Source: Anaerolineae bacterium (GTDB taxonomy: Bacteria; Chloroflexota; Anaerolineae; Aggregatilineales; Phototrophicaceae). Taken from it: DNA of 47,361 nucleotides. Location of the stretch: contig JAJDZQ010000004.1 in NCBI GenBank assembly GCA_022824565.1, positions 1-47,361 of the forward strand, given 5' to 3'. Position numbers and translations under genes: made by a program. Below the pieces are notes generated by a model, which did no database searches, had not been told where the DNA came from, and was given only the letters and a program-made list of their open reading frames with translations. Numbering within the stretch: the first letter of the stretch is position 1; each line of letters starts with the position of its first letter. This document shows positions 16,975 through 25,598 of the stretch, one piece after another.

Positions 16975-18954
16975 CTAGATATCGAGGTTGCGCACTTGCC
17001 TGGCGTGCGTCTGGATGAAGCGGCGGCGCGGCGGCACATCCCAACCCATCAATGTGGCGAAGGTCTTGTCGGCTTCGGCTGTGTCTTCGATGCGCACTTG
17101 CAGCAAGGTGCGCTTTTCAGGATCCATCGTCGTCTCCCACAGCTGGTCGGGGTTCATCTCGCCCAAGCCCTTGTACCGTTGCACGGTGACCTTGTCGGGG
17201 TTCTTGTGGCGTCCCAGCGACTGTCGCAGCAGTTCGTCATCGGCGATGCCCGCGCGGGGATAGATATATTGCCGTTTTTTGCCGTTCTTCAGTTGGAAGA
17301 TCGGCGGCTGGGCAATATACAAATGCCCCTGCTCGACAATCTGTGGCATGTGTCGGAAGAAGAATGTCAGCAGCAGGGTGCGGATATGGCTGCCATCAAC
17401 ATCGGCGTCAGTCATGATAATCACGCGCCCATAGCGCAGTCGGTCCATGGTCAGGTCGTCGTGGAAGCCCGCGCCCAGCGCCGAGATCAGCGCCTTGATT
17501 TCGTTGTTGTCCAAGATTTTGTCGATGCGCGCGCGCTCTGTGTTGAGGATTTTGCCGCGCAAGGGCAAGATAGCCTGGAAGTGACGGTCGCGGCCCTGTT
17601 TGGCGCTGCCGCCGGCCGAATCGCCCTCGACGATGTAAATCTCCGCATTTTCGCCGCGCTGCGAGCAATCTGCCAATTTGCCCGGCAAGGTGCTGCTTTC
17701 CAACAGGCTGGGACCGCTGCGCACCAGGTCGCGGGCTTTGCGAGCGGCTTCGCGGGCGCGTTTGCTGGTCATGCACTTGTCGATGATGCGCCGCGCTTCT
17801 CGCGGGTTCAATTCCAGAAATTCGTTAAAAGCCTCGGTAACCACTTGAGAAACCGCGCCCATCACCTCTGGATTGAGTTGCTTGACCTTGGTTTGGCTTT
17901 CAAATTGCGGGTCGGGGTGCTTGACACTGACCACAGCGGTCAGCCCTTCCAATGTATCTGTGCCCGAGAAATTGCTGTCGCGTTCTTTTAACAGGCCGTT
18001 TTTCTTGGCATAGCGGTTGATGACGCCGGTGATCGCCGAGCGCATGCCCGTGATATGCGTCCCGCCATCGGGCGTGTTGATGGTGTTGGTGAATGCCAGC
18101 TCGGTCGTCGTGGCGACATCGGCGTATTGCAGCGCGACTTCCACGCCAATCATGAAAGCCTCGCCTTGTTTATCGGTGTGCTCGACCTCGCGGTCAATAT
18201 GGATGATGCTGTGGATGGTCTTGCGGCTGCGGTTTAGGTAGCGCGCAAAAGAGCGCAGCCCGCCATCAAAATAAAAGGTCATTTCACGCGGGATGGGCAT
18301 GACCCGTTCGTCGCGCAGCTTGATTGTGACGCGACGCGTGACAAAAGCCATCTCACGAAAGCGCGTCATCAATGTGCCAAAGCTGAATTCGTTCTCGTCC
18401 ATAACGGAGAAATCGGGCGTGAAGCGGATTAATGTGCCCGTTTCTTCGCCTGGTATGAGTTTGCGCCCTTTTTTAACGGAACCAACCGGCAAACCAGCGC
18501 GGTAAGATTGCGTCCACACATGCCCATCGCGGAAGATGGTCGCGGTCAGCTCTGCCGAAAGCGCGTTGACTGCCGACACGCCAACGCCATGCAAGCCGCC
18601 GCTGACTTTGTAGACATCACTGTCAAACTTGCCGCCCGAGCCAACCTCGGTCATGACAACTTCCAGCGCCGAGACGCCGCTCTCGTGCAAGTCGACCGGG
18701 ATACCGACGCCATTATCGCGAATGGATGCCGACCCATCTGCATGCAGGGTCACTTCAACGCGGTCACAACGTCCGGCCAGCGCCTCGTCTATGGAGTTGT
18801 CGACCACTTCATAGATGAGGTGATGCAAGGCGCGCGAATCGGTGCCGCCGACATACATGCCCGGGCGCAAACGAATGTGCTCGCGCGGAGGCAATTTGAC
18901 GATATGACTTGCGTTGTAATCCTGCTCCTGCTGTGTTGCCAAGTCCCTGTCCAT
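16975..18954 (-). CDS. gyrB: DNA gyrase subunit B
   Basis: ATPase subunit of type IIA topoisomerase, which introduces negative supercoils together with GyrA. The GHKL ATPase motif YEVVDNSIDEALAG lies near residue 50, followed by DNGVGIPV and GGLHGVGVSAVNALS. The TOPRIM acidic motif is YIVEGDSAGGSAKQGRDR, with PLRGKILNTERARIDKIL. The metal-binding MTDADVDGSHIRTLLLTFF and a standard end RRRFIQTHARQVRNLDI are present. At about 659 residues it is the short form without the insert of enterobacterial GyrB. The start is uncertain: ATG 18954 lacks a good ribosome binding site, and in-frame TTG 18990 has AGGA at eight bases. The promoter is at 19034-19062. parE would be the alternative name; sequence alone favours gyrB. 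Confidence 0.93.
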   Translation of the reverse strand: MDRDLATQQEQDYNASHIVKLPPREHIRLRPGMYVGGTDSRALHHLIYEVVDNSIDEALAGRCDRVEVTLHADGSASIRDNGVGIPVDLHESGVSALEVVMTEVGSGGKFDSDVYKVSGGLHGVGVSAVNALSAELTATIFRDGHVWTQSYRAGLPVGSVKKGRKLIPGEETGTLIRFTPDFSVMDENEFSFGTLMTRFREMAFVTRRVTIKLRDERVMPIPREMTFYFDGGLRSFARYLNRSRKTIHSIIHIDREVEHTDKQGEAFMIGVEVALQYADVATTTELAFTNTINTPDGGTHITGMRSAITGVINRYAKKNGLLKERDSNFSGTDTLEGLTAVVSVKHPDPQFESQTKVKQLNPEVMGAVSQVVTEAFNEFLELNPREARRIIDKCMTSKRAREAARKARDLVRSGPSLLESSTLPGKLADCSQRGENAEIYIVEGDSAGGSAKQGRDRHFQAILPLRGKILNTERARIDKILDNNEIKALISALGAGFHDDLTMDRLRYGRVIIMTDADVDGSHIRTLLLTFFFRHMPQIVEQGHLYIAQPPIFQLKNGKKRQYIYPRAGIADDELLRQSLGRHKNPDKVTVQRYKGLGEMNPDQLWETTMDPEKRTLLQVRIEDTAEADKTFATLMGWDVPPRRRFIQTHARQVRNLDI

Positions 18955-19033
18955 AAGCGGCGCTTTCGTCGGTGGATTCACGCATAACAAAGGGCAAATC
19001 CTGCCCCGTTGTGTGCTGTGATGCTATGCTGTA

Positions 19034-19062
19034 ATTGTAGCACAGGCGCGGGATTCGGGCAA
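19034..19062 (-). promoter_or_regulatory. gyrB promoter
   Basis: Minus-strand -35 TTGCCC (19062..19057), 17-bp spacer, -10 TACAAT (19039..19034). The untranslated leader would be about 70 bases to ATG 18954. It is back-to-back with the tRNA-Arg promoter, 34 bp away. Confidence 0.65.
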
Positions 19063-19096
19063 TCGTCACTAGCTGCGATCAATGGCTCGCGGGCTA

Positions 19097-19125
19097 TTGA
19101 CAGCCGTTGCGGGCAATCCTAGAAT
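19097..19125 (+). promoter_or_regulatory. tRNA-Arg promoter
   Basis: -35 TTGACA (19097-19102, perfect), 17-bp spacer, -10 TAGAAT (19120-19125). The -10 ends ten bases before the first base of the tRNA, so the primary transcript has almost no leader. Confidence 0.8.
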
Positions 19126-19135
19126 CGGCGCTGCT

Positions 19136-19208
19136 GCCTCTGTAGCTCAGCGGACAGAGCACCGGTCTTCTAAACCGATGGTCGCAGGTTCGAGTCCTGC
19201 CAGGGGCG
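19136..19208 (+). tRNA. tRNA-Arg (anticodon UCU)
   Basis: A 73-nt cloverleaf. Acceptor arms GCCTCTG and CAGGGGC pair in seven positions with one G-U. The D stem is GCTC/GAGC, the anticodon loop CTTCTAA gives anticodon TCT, and the T arm is GCAGG-TTCGAGT-CCTGC. The outermost anticodon-stem pair is mismatched (C-A). The CCA end is not encoded. It reads AGA (and AGG) codons. The gene ends three bases before the stop of the convergent acyl-CoA ligase. Confidence 0.95.
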
Positions 19209-19210
19209 CC

Positions 19211-20950
19211 TTATTCCGCCGCGGCTTCCATCTGCGCCAGTTCGCGCCGCAAGGTCTTGCCGATGGCTGTCTTGGGCAATTCGTCAATGAAGGCGATGCG
19301 TCGCGGGATTTCGTAGGGAGCGAGTTTGTCGCCCAGGTATTCGATGACCTGCTCGGTTGTCAGCTGCGCGCCGGGTTTGCGCACGATCCAGGCTTTCAGC
19401 GCTTCTTGCCCAGCCCGTTCGGGATGCGGGATGGCGGCCACACCGACCTCCAGCACAGCCTCGTGCGCCGAAATTGCGTTTTCGATTGTGGTTGGATACA
19501 CATTGAAGCCGCCGATGAGCGCCATGTCTTTTTTCCGGTCGACGATATAAAAGTAACCGTCTTCGTCCATGCGCGCGATATCGCCGGTATACAGCCAGCG
19601 CTTGCCATCGCGCTCGCGCAGCACAGTCTGCGTCTCTTCCAGCATGCCATGATAACCGACCATGACATTGGGTCCCGCCATCACCAGCTCGCCGATTTCG
19701 CCAACGGGCACATCCTTTTCATCGTCTTCCAGGCTGACGATGCGCATATCCATCTCGGGCAGCGGCAAGCCGATTGAAGCCGGGCGGTTGTCGCGGAAGA
19801 TGGGGTTCACATGGGTGGCGGTTGGCGCTTCGCTCATGCCAAAGCCCTCGCGCAGGGTCGCCCCAGACAGCCGCTCGAATTCGGTCTTGGTCGATTCTGG
19901 CAAGGGGGCAGAGCCACTGATGCACAGGGTGAGCGAGCTGAGGTCAATCTCGCCAGCTTGCACGCGGGGATGGTTGTTGATGGCGTTGTAAAGCGCAGGC
20001 ACGCCGGGGAAGAGCGTGGTGCCAAACGTTTCAATATTGCCCAGCACATCGTCAATATCGCGCGGGTTGGGCACGAGCACGATTTTGCTGCCGCGGTAAA
20101 CGCTGGTGCTGACCACGATGACCAAGCCATAGACATGAAAGAAAGGGATCGCGCCCAAGGAGATCTCATCTTCGGGTGGCAGATCGAGCAGGTCGAGTAT
20201 GCCTTCGGTCATCAGCATGTTGGCAACCAAACCGCGATGCCGCGACATGGCGGCTTTTGCCACGCCGGTGGTTCCACCTGTGTACTGGAAGATTGCCAGA
20301 TCGTCGGCGCTGACTGTCACATTGGGCTGCTGGCTATCGTACTTTGCCAGCACAGCCTGGAACCAGTGATCGCCCTCCGCGAGCTGCGCGACAAAGTGGC
20401 CGTCTTTCTTTTCACGGGCGATGGTGAAGAGCAGCTTGGCGAGCGCCGGCAAGTATTCTTTGATGTTGGCAACGATGATCGTTTTGACTTTGGTGCGCGG
20501 CTGGATTGCTTTGACGAGGTCATAAAACAGCGACATGGCCAGCACAAATTCGGCATCGCAATCGTTGATTTGCTGCGCCATTTTCTCGGCTGGATAGGTC
20601 GGGTTGGTGGCTGCCACGACACCGCCAGCTTTCAAAATGGCATAGAAGCTGATGACAAAAGCGACCGAATTGGGCATAACGATGGCGACGCGATCGCTCT
20701 TCTTCAGCCCCATATCCAGCAGCGCCGCCGCCAACGCGTCCGACGCGCGATCGAGCTCTTCATAAGTGACAGATTTGCTGATGCGCCCGAGCAGCGGCAG
20801 GTTGGCTGGCGTTATCAGCGCGGTATGATGCGGGATGCGCGACCGTGTATTCTTGAGCAACTGGTGCAGCGGGATATCGGGCACATCCAAAGAAGTCGGC
20901 ATGCCGATATCATAACTTTGCTGCCAGGGTCTTTCGGCATAATGTACCAT
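19211..20950 (-). CDS. Long-chain fatty acid--CoA ligase (FadD type)
   Basis: AMP-forming ligase that activates fatty acids to acyl-CoA. The 579-residue product starts MVHYAERPWQQSYDIGMP, typical of FadD-type enzymes. The phosphate loop is QYTGGTTGVAKAAM (around residue 215), with a Gly in place of the usual Ser. REGFGMSEAPTATHVNP and WLYTGDIARMDEDGYFYIVDRKKDMAL follow, and it ends with the catalytic Lys in AIGKTLRREL. I start at ATG 20950, which has GGGGAG nine bases upstream; the frame is open to 20998. The 4HBT thioesterase lies 73 bases upstream on the same strand. The pair suggests acyl-CoA turnover. It is distinct from the ligase half of the fusion at 9819. Confidence 0.93.
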   Translation of the reverse strand: MVHYAERPWQQSYDIGMPTSLDVPDIPLHQLLKNTRSRIPHHTALITPANLPLLGRISKSVTYEELDRASDALAAALLDMGLKKSDRVAIVMPNSVAFVISFYAILKAGGVVAATNPTYPAEKMAQQINDCDAEFVLAMSLFYDLVKAIQPRTKVKTIIVANIKEYLPALAKLLFTIAREKKDGHFVAQLAEGDHWFQAVLAKYDSQQPNVTVSADDLAIFQYTGGTTGVAKAAMSRHRGLVANMLMTEGILDLLDLPPEDEISLGAIPFFHVYGLVIVVSTSVYRGSKIVLVPNPRDIDDVLGNIETFGTTLFPGVPALYNAINNHPRVQAGEIDLSSLTLCISGSAPLPESTKTEFERLSGATLREGFGMSEAPTATHVNPIFRDNRPASIGLPLPEMDMRIVSLEDDEKDVPVGEIGELVMAGPNVMVGYHGMLEETQTVLRERDGKRWLYTGDIARMDEDGYFYIVDRKKDMALIGGFNVYPTTIENAISAHEAVLEVGVAAIPHPERAGQEALKAWIVRKPGAQLTTEQVIEYLGDKLAPYEIPRRIAFIDELPKTAIGKTLRRELAQMEAAAE

Positions 20951-21023
20951 TTTGCAGCGCTCCCCACAGTCGCCAGTCCCATAATTCACCATCAGCATAA
21001 CACAACTTGTGGCCGCTGGCGCA

Positions 21024-21437
21024 TCATTCGCGCAGCCAGGCTTGCCATGCAGACGGAATGCGGGTGATTGCCCCCGCCCGATTCAGGCAGAGCAGATTCA
21101 AGCTGGCGCTGAAAAAGCAGTCGTTCGATTCGCTGTCGACCACTTCGCAGGCGAATGTCAGCTGCCGCGATTTGATTTGGGCAAGCCAAACGCGCACCGT
21201 CACGCGCTGATCATAGCGGGCGGCTCTGCGATACCTTGCGCGCAGGTCGCTGGCGACCAGAAAATATCCCGACCGTTCGATCTCCGCATAGCTCCAGCCC
21301 TGCTCGCGGATGAAGGCGCTGCGGCCTTCTTCAAACCAGACCAGATAGACAGCGTGATGCACGAAGCCCATGGCATCCGTTTCGGCATAACGCACATGAA
21401 AGCTGGTCTCGCTCGTGTGGGGTGCGGCTTTGGTCAT
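21024..21437 (-). CDS. Acyl-CoA thioesterase (4HBT / YbgC-like hotdog)
   Basis: A hotdog-fold thioesterase hydrolysing acyl-CoA. The sequence has the family's RYAETDAMGFVHHAVYLVWFEEGRSAF, with the Asp-x-MG-x-VHH active site Asp, then GYFLVASDLRARYRRAARYDQRVTVRVWL. The most conservative start is ATG 21437 (137 residues), with only GAG as a weak ribosome binding site. An in-frame ATG at 21470 sits seven bases after a predicted -10 and could be a leaderless start. It precedes the acyl-CoA ligase on the same strand, suggesting joint acyl-CoA metabolism. The substrate chain length is not predictable. Confidence 0.88.
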   Translation of the reverse strand: MTKAAPHTSETSFHVRYAETDAMGFVHHAVYLVWFEEGRSAFIREQGWSYAEIERSGYFLVASDLRARYRRAARYDQRVTVRVWLAQIKSRQLTFACEVVDSESNDCFFSASLNLLCLNRAGAITRIPSAWQAWLRE

Positions 21438-21477
21438 TGGCAGCTCGCGCCGGGCAGGCTGGGCAGGCATTAGACGG

Positions 21478-21507
21478 AGTCTACTGTGAGTCGGACGGCG
21501 CATACAA
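21478..21507 (-). promoter_or_regulatory. Promoter of thioesterase-ligase unit
   Basis: Minus-strand -35 TTGTAT (21507..21502), 18-bp spacer, -10 TAGACT (21483..21478). It would start transcription close to the in-frame ATG at 21470, giving either a leaderless mRNA or a leader of about 30 bases for ATG 21437. Confidence 0.5.
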
Positions 21508-21568
21508 GCATTGAAATCGCCGGCTTCTGTGCGACACTTGCGCCAAGCCAACTGGAATGAGGTTCATC

Positions 21569-23380
21569 ATGATTGCCAAGTTACGAGCCGCGTTTGTGCT
21601 GATTACCCTTTTTCTTGCCAGCACCTCGCCGCTGGCGCAAACTACCGATGCCTATGCAGAAATCGCCAAAACACGTTTGCCCGATGGCGGCTTTGTGCTG
21701 GGCGCTGCCGATGTCGCTGTCAAGCTGATCGAGTTTTCCGACTTTTTGTGTGGCAGCTGCCAGCATTATGAGCCGATCATCGCTGGCTTCATACGCGATT
21801 ATGTTTTGACGGGGCAGGCGCAATTTGAATATCGCATCTTTCCTGTCATCGACCCGCAGCTGTCTGTACAAAGCTCCAGCCTGGTGGAATGCGCCGATAT
21901 GTTGCAACCGGGGCGTTTCTGGCACGCGCATGACACGATGTTTCAGCTGACGACCGAGCAGGGCTTCACCGCCGAATCGACAGCGGTATTCGCCGAATTG
22001 CTGGATATGGATGCCCAGGCGCTGGGCAATTGCGCCGCGACAGCCAGCCAGCACGCGGTCGATGCGCAATACGGCTTTGAGCTGGGAGTGGCTGGCACGC
22101 CGTCGCTCTTTGTGCAATATGGCGCGGACGACCCGCTAGCCATCCCCCTGGCGCTGCCCGAGCAGCTGGATGCGCTAGTCAACGCCATTCGCCCGCAGCC
22201 CGCAGAACCCGTGATCATCGAGCATGGACGTTATGCTGGCATTCCGGCTTTTCGCCGCGCCGATGGTGGTTTCGTATTGGGAGACCCCGCCGCGCCGCTG
22301 ACCATCGTGGCTTTTGAGGACTTCCTCTGCAAGCATTGTCAAGACTATCAAGACACCTTGCACCGCTTCGTCGAGACGCATATTGCGACCGGGCTGGCGC
22401 AATTTGAATACCGCTTCTTCCCGGTGGTGCATCCGGAATTGTCCGTGGCCAGCGCGGCTCTGGCCGAATGTGTGGCTGTGCAGGACCCAGGCAAGTTTTG
22501 GGACGGGCACGACCTGCTGTTTGAATTCGCCAGCGCCGGCAATCTCGACAAGATGGGCGAATCCTTGTCCAACCTGCTGCAACTGGATGCAGCTGCCCTG
22601 GCTGCCTGTTCCGCGCGCGCTGCCCAGCACTTGATCGACACGCAACTGGCGCAATCGACGGGCGTCACCGGCACTCCGGCCACACGCGCCCGTGTCGATG
22701 GCGGCGGATTGGAAATCGTATACGCTGGCGGACAGGCAGTCGACCGCGGCGGATTGCCGTACGAGATGTTGAGCGCGTTGGCAGAGGGATCGGCTGAGCT
22801 ATCGATCGGCGCGCCCGAAGCGACCTTGCTAAACCAGAGCTTCTTGATGGACGACAGCCTGCTCACTGGCCAGCCTTGCGCAGCGCCCTGCTGGCAGGGC
22901 ATTACACCCGGCGCAACTTCCTTGGCAGACGCAATGGAAATCGTGCAGCAGCTAGACGGGATGACGGTGGTCAACAGCAACGAGGCCAGCTTTGTATTCG
23001 CCAACGCGAACGGCATCCCCTGCTGCCAGATCTCCAGCCAGGGCAGCGAGCATGTCGCGACCATGCTCTTCCAACATGCGCCGAATATCACCGTGGGCGA
23101 CCTGATCGCCGCACATGGAGAGCCGCGCTTCGTAACCGGGCAGCCTTTCAGCGCGAGCGAAAGTGTACTGATGCTCTACTATCCAGAGACGCCTATGCTG
23201 CTTTATGCCATGGTCGCGGGCAGGGACGGGCAATTACAAGCGACCTCGCCAATCGTTTCCGCTGTTTATGCCTCTGCCGAAGTCTTCGCGGGCGTATTCT
23301 CGACAATGCCGCTTGACAACTGGAAAGGCTACCTGACTTACAGCCAATACATGGACGGACAATTCGACCACATGCCCTAG
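21569..23380 (+). CDS. Secreted tandem DsbA-like thioredoxin-fold protein
   Basis: A 603-residue exported protein with a signal peptide (hydrophobic residues 8-23, cleavage around LAQ-TT). Two DsbA-family thioredoxin domains follow. Domain 1 (about 40-210) has active-site CGSC at 61-64 and cis-Pro in GVAGTPSLFV. Domain 2 (about 230-410) has CKHC at 254-257 and GVTGTPATRA. The two are clear internal duplicates (PDGGFVLG/ADGGFVLG, AQFEYRIFPV/AQFEYRFFPV). The last 180 residues form a separate domain beginning PCAAPCWQGITPG (436-448), a motif I associate with uncharacterised Chloroflexota proteins. I start at ATG 21569, which has GAGG six bases upstream; ATG 21557 is also in frame. The probable role is disulfide or thiol oxidoreduction outside the membrane. 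Confidence 0.88.
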   Translation: MIAKLRAAFVLITLFLASTSPLAQTTDAYAEIAKTRLPDGGFVLGAADVAVKLIEFSDFLCGSCQHYEPIIAGFIRDYVLTGQAQFEYRIFPVIDPQLSVQSSSLVECADMLQPGRFWHAHDTMFQLTTEQGFTAESTAVFAELLDMDAQALGNCAATASQHAVDAQYGFELGVAGTPSLFVQYGADDPLAIPLALPEQLDALVNAIRPQPAEPVIIEHGRYAGIPAFRRADGGFVLGDPAAPLTIVAFEDFLCKHCQDYQDTLHRFVETHIATGLAQFEYRFFPVVHPELSVASAALAECVAVQDPGKFWDGHDLLFEFASAGNLDKMGESLSNLLQLDAAALAACSARAAQHLIDTQLAQSTGVTGTPATRARVDGGGLEIVYAGGQAVDRGGLPYEMLSALAEGSAELSIGAPEATLLNQSFLMDDSLLTGQPCAAPCWQGITPGATSLADAMEIVQQLDGMTVVNSNEASFVFANANGIPCCQISSQGSEHVATMLFQHAPNITVGDLIAAHGEPRFVTGQPFSASESVLMLYYPETPMLLYAMVAGRDGQLQATSPIVSAVYASAEVFAGVFSTMPLDNWKGYLTYSQYMDGQFDHMP

Positions 23381-23381
23381 C

Positions 23382-23672
23382 TCATTCGGGCGGAAGATGC
23401 CGTTGCCGCAGGCGCGCGCGCACATCGTCCAGGTTGATATCCAGCGCCCGCATCAAAACCAATAAGTGATACAGCAGGTCGGCGAGCTCGTCGACCTGTT
23501 CCTTGCGGTCTTGCGCCAACGCGGCAATCACCACTTCAACAGCTTCTTCGCCCACCTTTTGCGCCATGGCTGACACCCCGTTTTCCAGGAGTCGATTGGT
23601 ATAGCTGCCTGGTCGCGGGTTGCGCTGGCGGTCGCTGATGATGGCTTCCAACTCGTCGAGCATGTCGTTCAT
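23382..23672 (-). CDS. hisE: Phosphoribosyl-ATP pyrophosphatase
   Basis: Hydrolyses PR-ATP to PR-AMP, step 2 of histidine synthesis. The 96-residue alpha-helical MazG-like protein has the expected RNPRPGSYTNRLLENG and the Mg-binding KVGEEAVEVVIAAL / DELADLLYHLLVLM acidic residues. ATG 23672 has GAGGAGG five bases upstream; the frame is open further but lacks support. It is the last gene of hisH-A-F-I-E, ten bases after hisI, so HisE and HisI are separate proteins here rather than fused. It is convergent with the DsbA-like gene, one base away. Confidence 0.95.
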   Translation of the reverse strand: MNDMLDELEAIISDRQRNPRPGSYTNRLLENGVSAMAQKVGEEAVEVVIAALAQDRKEQVDELADLLYHLLVLMRALDINLDDVRARLRQRHLPPE

Positions 23673-23682
23673 GACAGCCTCC

Positions 23683-24042
23683 TCAGAGCCGCTCTGGCGC
23701 GGCGGAAAAGTCGTCCAGGCTGCGGAAGAAGCAGGTTTCTGCATTGGTGTGACAGGCGGGTCCGGCTGGGTCGACAAGCAGCAGCAGCGTATCGGCATCG
23801 CAGTCAATGCGAATGTCAATGACGCGCTGTGTATGGCCAGATGTCGCGCCTTTTCGCCACAAGGTTTGCCGGCTTCTGCTCCAAAACACAGCCTGCCCTG
23901 TTTCCAGCGTGCGCCGCAGCGACTGGGCATTCATATAAGCCAGCATCAGCACTTTGCCGGTATTGGCATCCTGGGCGATGGCTGGCAGCAGCCCGTCCTC
24001 GTCCCAGCGCATGGCCAGCAACGTGGTCTCATCCAGCAGCAT
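23683..24042 (-). CDS. hisI: Phosphoribosyl-AMP cyclohydrolase
   Basis: Opens the adenine ring of PR-AMP, step 3 of histidine synthesis. The 119-residue product has the typical [37 protein letters not shown], and the Zn/Mg-binding acidic-Cys segments [11 protein letters not shown] and [13 protein letters not shown]. The start overlaps the hisF end by 14 bases, indicating translational coupling. The fusion with hisE found in enterobacteria is absent. Confidence 0.96.
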   Translation of the reverse strand: MLLDETTLLAMRWDEDGLLPAIAQDANTGKVLMLAYMNAQSLRRTLETGQAVFWSRSRQTLWRKGATSGHTQRVIDIRIDCDADTLLLLVDPAGPACHTNAETCFFRSLDDFSAAPERL

Positions 24043-24814
24043 CCAGCGCCTCCCAACCTGTCAGCCGCACGGGTACGCCGCGCTCGTGCAAATAGTGTTT
24101 GAGCGCGCCCAGCCGCAATTCATTGAAGTGAAATAAACTGGCCGCCAGCGCCGCATCTGCCCCGCCTTCTTGCAGCGCCTCGCGGAAGTGCTCTTCGCAG
24201 CCTGCGCCGCCAGAGGCTATCACCGGGATAGAAACAGCCGCGGCGACCGCCTCGGTCAGTTCGATGTCATAACCAGATTTCGTGCCGTCTTTGTCCATGC
24301 TGGTCAGCAGGATCTCGCCAGCGCCTCGCGATTCGACTTCTCGCGCCCAGTCTACGGCTTCTTTGTCAGTCGGGATGCGCCCGCCATTGATGTGCACCAC
24401 CCAGCGCCCGTCAACGCGCCGCGGGTCGATGGCGACGACGATGCACTGGCTGCCGAATCCCCAGGCGCCCGCCGAAATCAGCTCGGGATCGCGTACAGCC
24501 GCGCTGTTGATGGACACCTTGTCCGCGCCAGCCAGCAGTGTATCGCGGATATCGTCAATTGTGCGGATGCCACCGCCGACACAGAAGGGAATGAACAGGC
24601 TGTCCGCCACCTGACGAACCATCTCCAGGCGGGTGGCTCGCGCTTCGTGCGATGCTGTGATATCCAGGAAAACCAGCTCGTCTGCGCCTTCGCGGTCATA
24701 AATCATGGCTTGCTCGACTGGGTCGCCGGCATCGCGCAGGTCGATGAAATTGACGCCTTTGACGACTCGCCCATCCATGACATCCAGGCAAGGGATGATC
24801 CGTTTCGCTAGCAT
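24029..24814 (-). CDS. hisF: Imidazole glycerol phosphate synthase, cyclase subunit
   Basis: (beta/alpha)8 barrel that, with HisH, makes imidazole glycerol phosphate and AICAR from PRFAR and glutamine-derived ammonia. The 261-residue product begins [23 protein letters not shown], with catalytic Asp in CLDV (residue 11). [12 protein letters not shown] and the second-half phosphate site [10 protein letters not shown] follow, with catalytic Asp in [13 protein letters not shown]. The start overlaps the hisA end by seven bases. All core family motifs are intact. Confidence 0.97.
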   Translation of the reverse strand: MLAKRIIPCLDVMDGRVVKGVNFIDLRDAGDPVEQAMIYDREGADELVFLDITASHEARATRLEMVRQVADSLFIPFCVGGGIRTIDDIRDTLLAGADKVSINSAAVRDPELISAGAWGFGSQCIVVAIDPRRVDGRWVVHINGGRIPTDKEAVDWAREVESRGAGEILLTSMDKDGTKSGYDIELTEAVAAAVSIPVIASGGAGCEEHFREALQEGGADAALAASLFHFNELRLGALKHYLHERGVPVRLTGWEALDAAG

Positions 24815-25539
24815 TTATTACCCCCTTTCGCCACCGCCAGCGCGTCCGCCAGCGCAAATTCCGCTTTGTACAGCGCCATGCCGATGACCGCGCCCGCCAC
24901 CAGACCGCTTGCCGCCAGCTGTCGGATGTCTTCCAGCCGACTCACGCCGCCCGAGGCGATCACCTGCAAGCCTGTTTCCCGCGCGAGGGCAATCGTATCG
25001 GCGACATTGACACCCCGCAAGCCACCATCCCGCGCCACATCGGTATAGAGCGCATGTCTTGCGCCGCGCTCGCGCAGCCATTTGCCCAGCGTTTGCGGGC
25101 TGTGCTGCGAGACTTCTGTCCAGCCGTGCGTGGCGACCTTGCCATCGCGGGCATCCAGCGCCATGCAAATCGCTTCTGCGCCGAATTCTTGCACAGCCGC
25201 CAGCGCCGATTCGGGAGCGCGCACCGTCATCGTGCCAATTACCAGCCGATCTGCGCCGGCATCGCGCGCTTGTCGCAGCGCCGCCAGATCGCGCAGGCCG
25301 CCGCCAAATTGCACACGAGAATCCAGCCGGGCGATGCTTTCTAGTATGCGCAGATTCTCGTTGGCTTGGTCGAATGCCCCGTCCAGGTTGACCAGGTGCA
25401 GCCAGCTTGCGCCTTGATCGAGCCAACTTTTCGCGGTCGCCAGCGGATCGTCGCTAAATGTCTGCTGCCGCGCCGGATCGCCCTCGCGGAGCCGCACGAC
25501 TTTTCCGCCGCGCAAGTCTATGGCCGGGTAAATGATCAT
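24808..25539 (-). CDS. hisA: ProFAR isomerase
   Basis: (beta/alpha)8 barrel catalysing the Amadori isomerisation of ProFAR to PRFAR. The 243-residue product begins [17 protein letters not shown], with catalytic Asp8 in [16 protein letters not shown] and the second acid in [12 protein letters not shown] follow, then [15 protein letters not shown] start at ATG 25539, which has GAGAGG six bases upstream; the frame opens at 25596 without support. It lies 59 bases after hisH and overlaps hisF by seven bases. Confidence 0.96.
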   Translation of the reverse strand: MIIYPAIDLRGGKVVRLREGDPARQQTFSDDPLATAKSWLDQGASWLHLVNLDGAFDQANENLRILESIARLDSRVQFGGGLRDLAALRQARDAGADRLVIGTMTVRAPESALAAVQEFGAEAICMALDARDGKVATHGWTEVSQHSPQTLGKWLRERGARHALYTDVARDGGLRGVNVADTIALARETGLQVIASGGVSRLEDIRQLAASGLVAGAVIGMALYKAEFALADALAVAKGGNKC

Positions 25540-25598
25540 CCGCTGCCTCTCTGTGCCCTTTTGTGTTGAATAGTCTTTTATGCCGCTCGTGCGCAACC

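Noticed and set aside
18809-19069. 86-codon frame upstream of and overlapping gyrB
   Set aside because: It is out of frame with gyrB, begins at the gyrB promoter -35 and has no recognisable product.
23672-23930. N-terminal extension of HisE
   Set aside because: The extension overlaps hisI in another frame, while ATG 23672 has a near-perfect GAGGAGG ribosome binding site.
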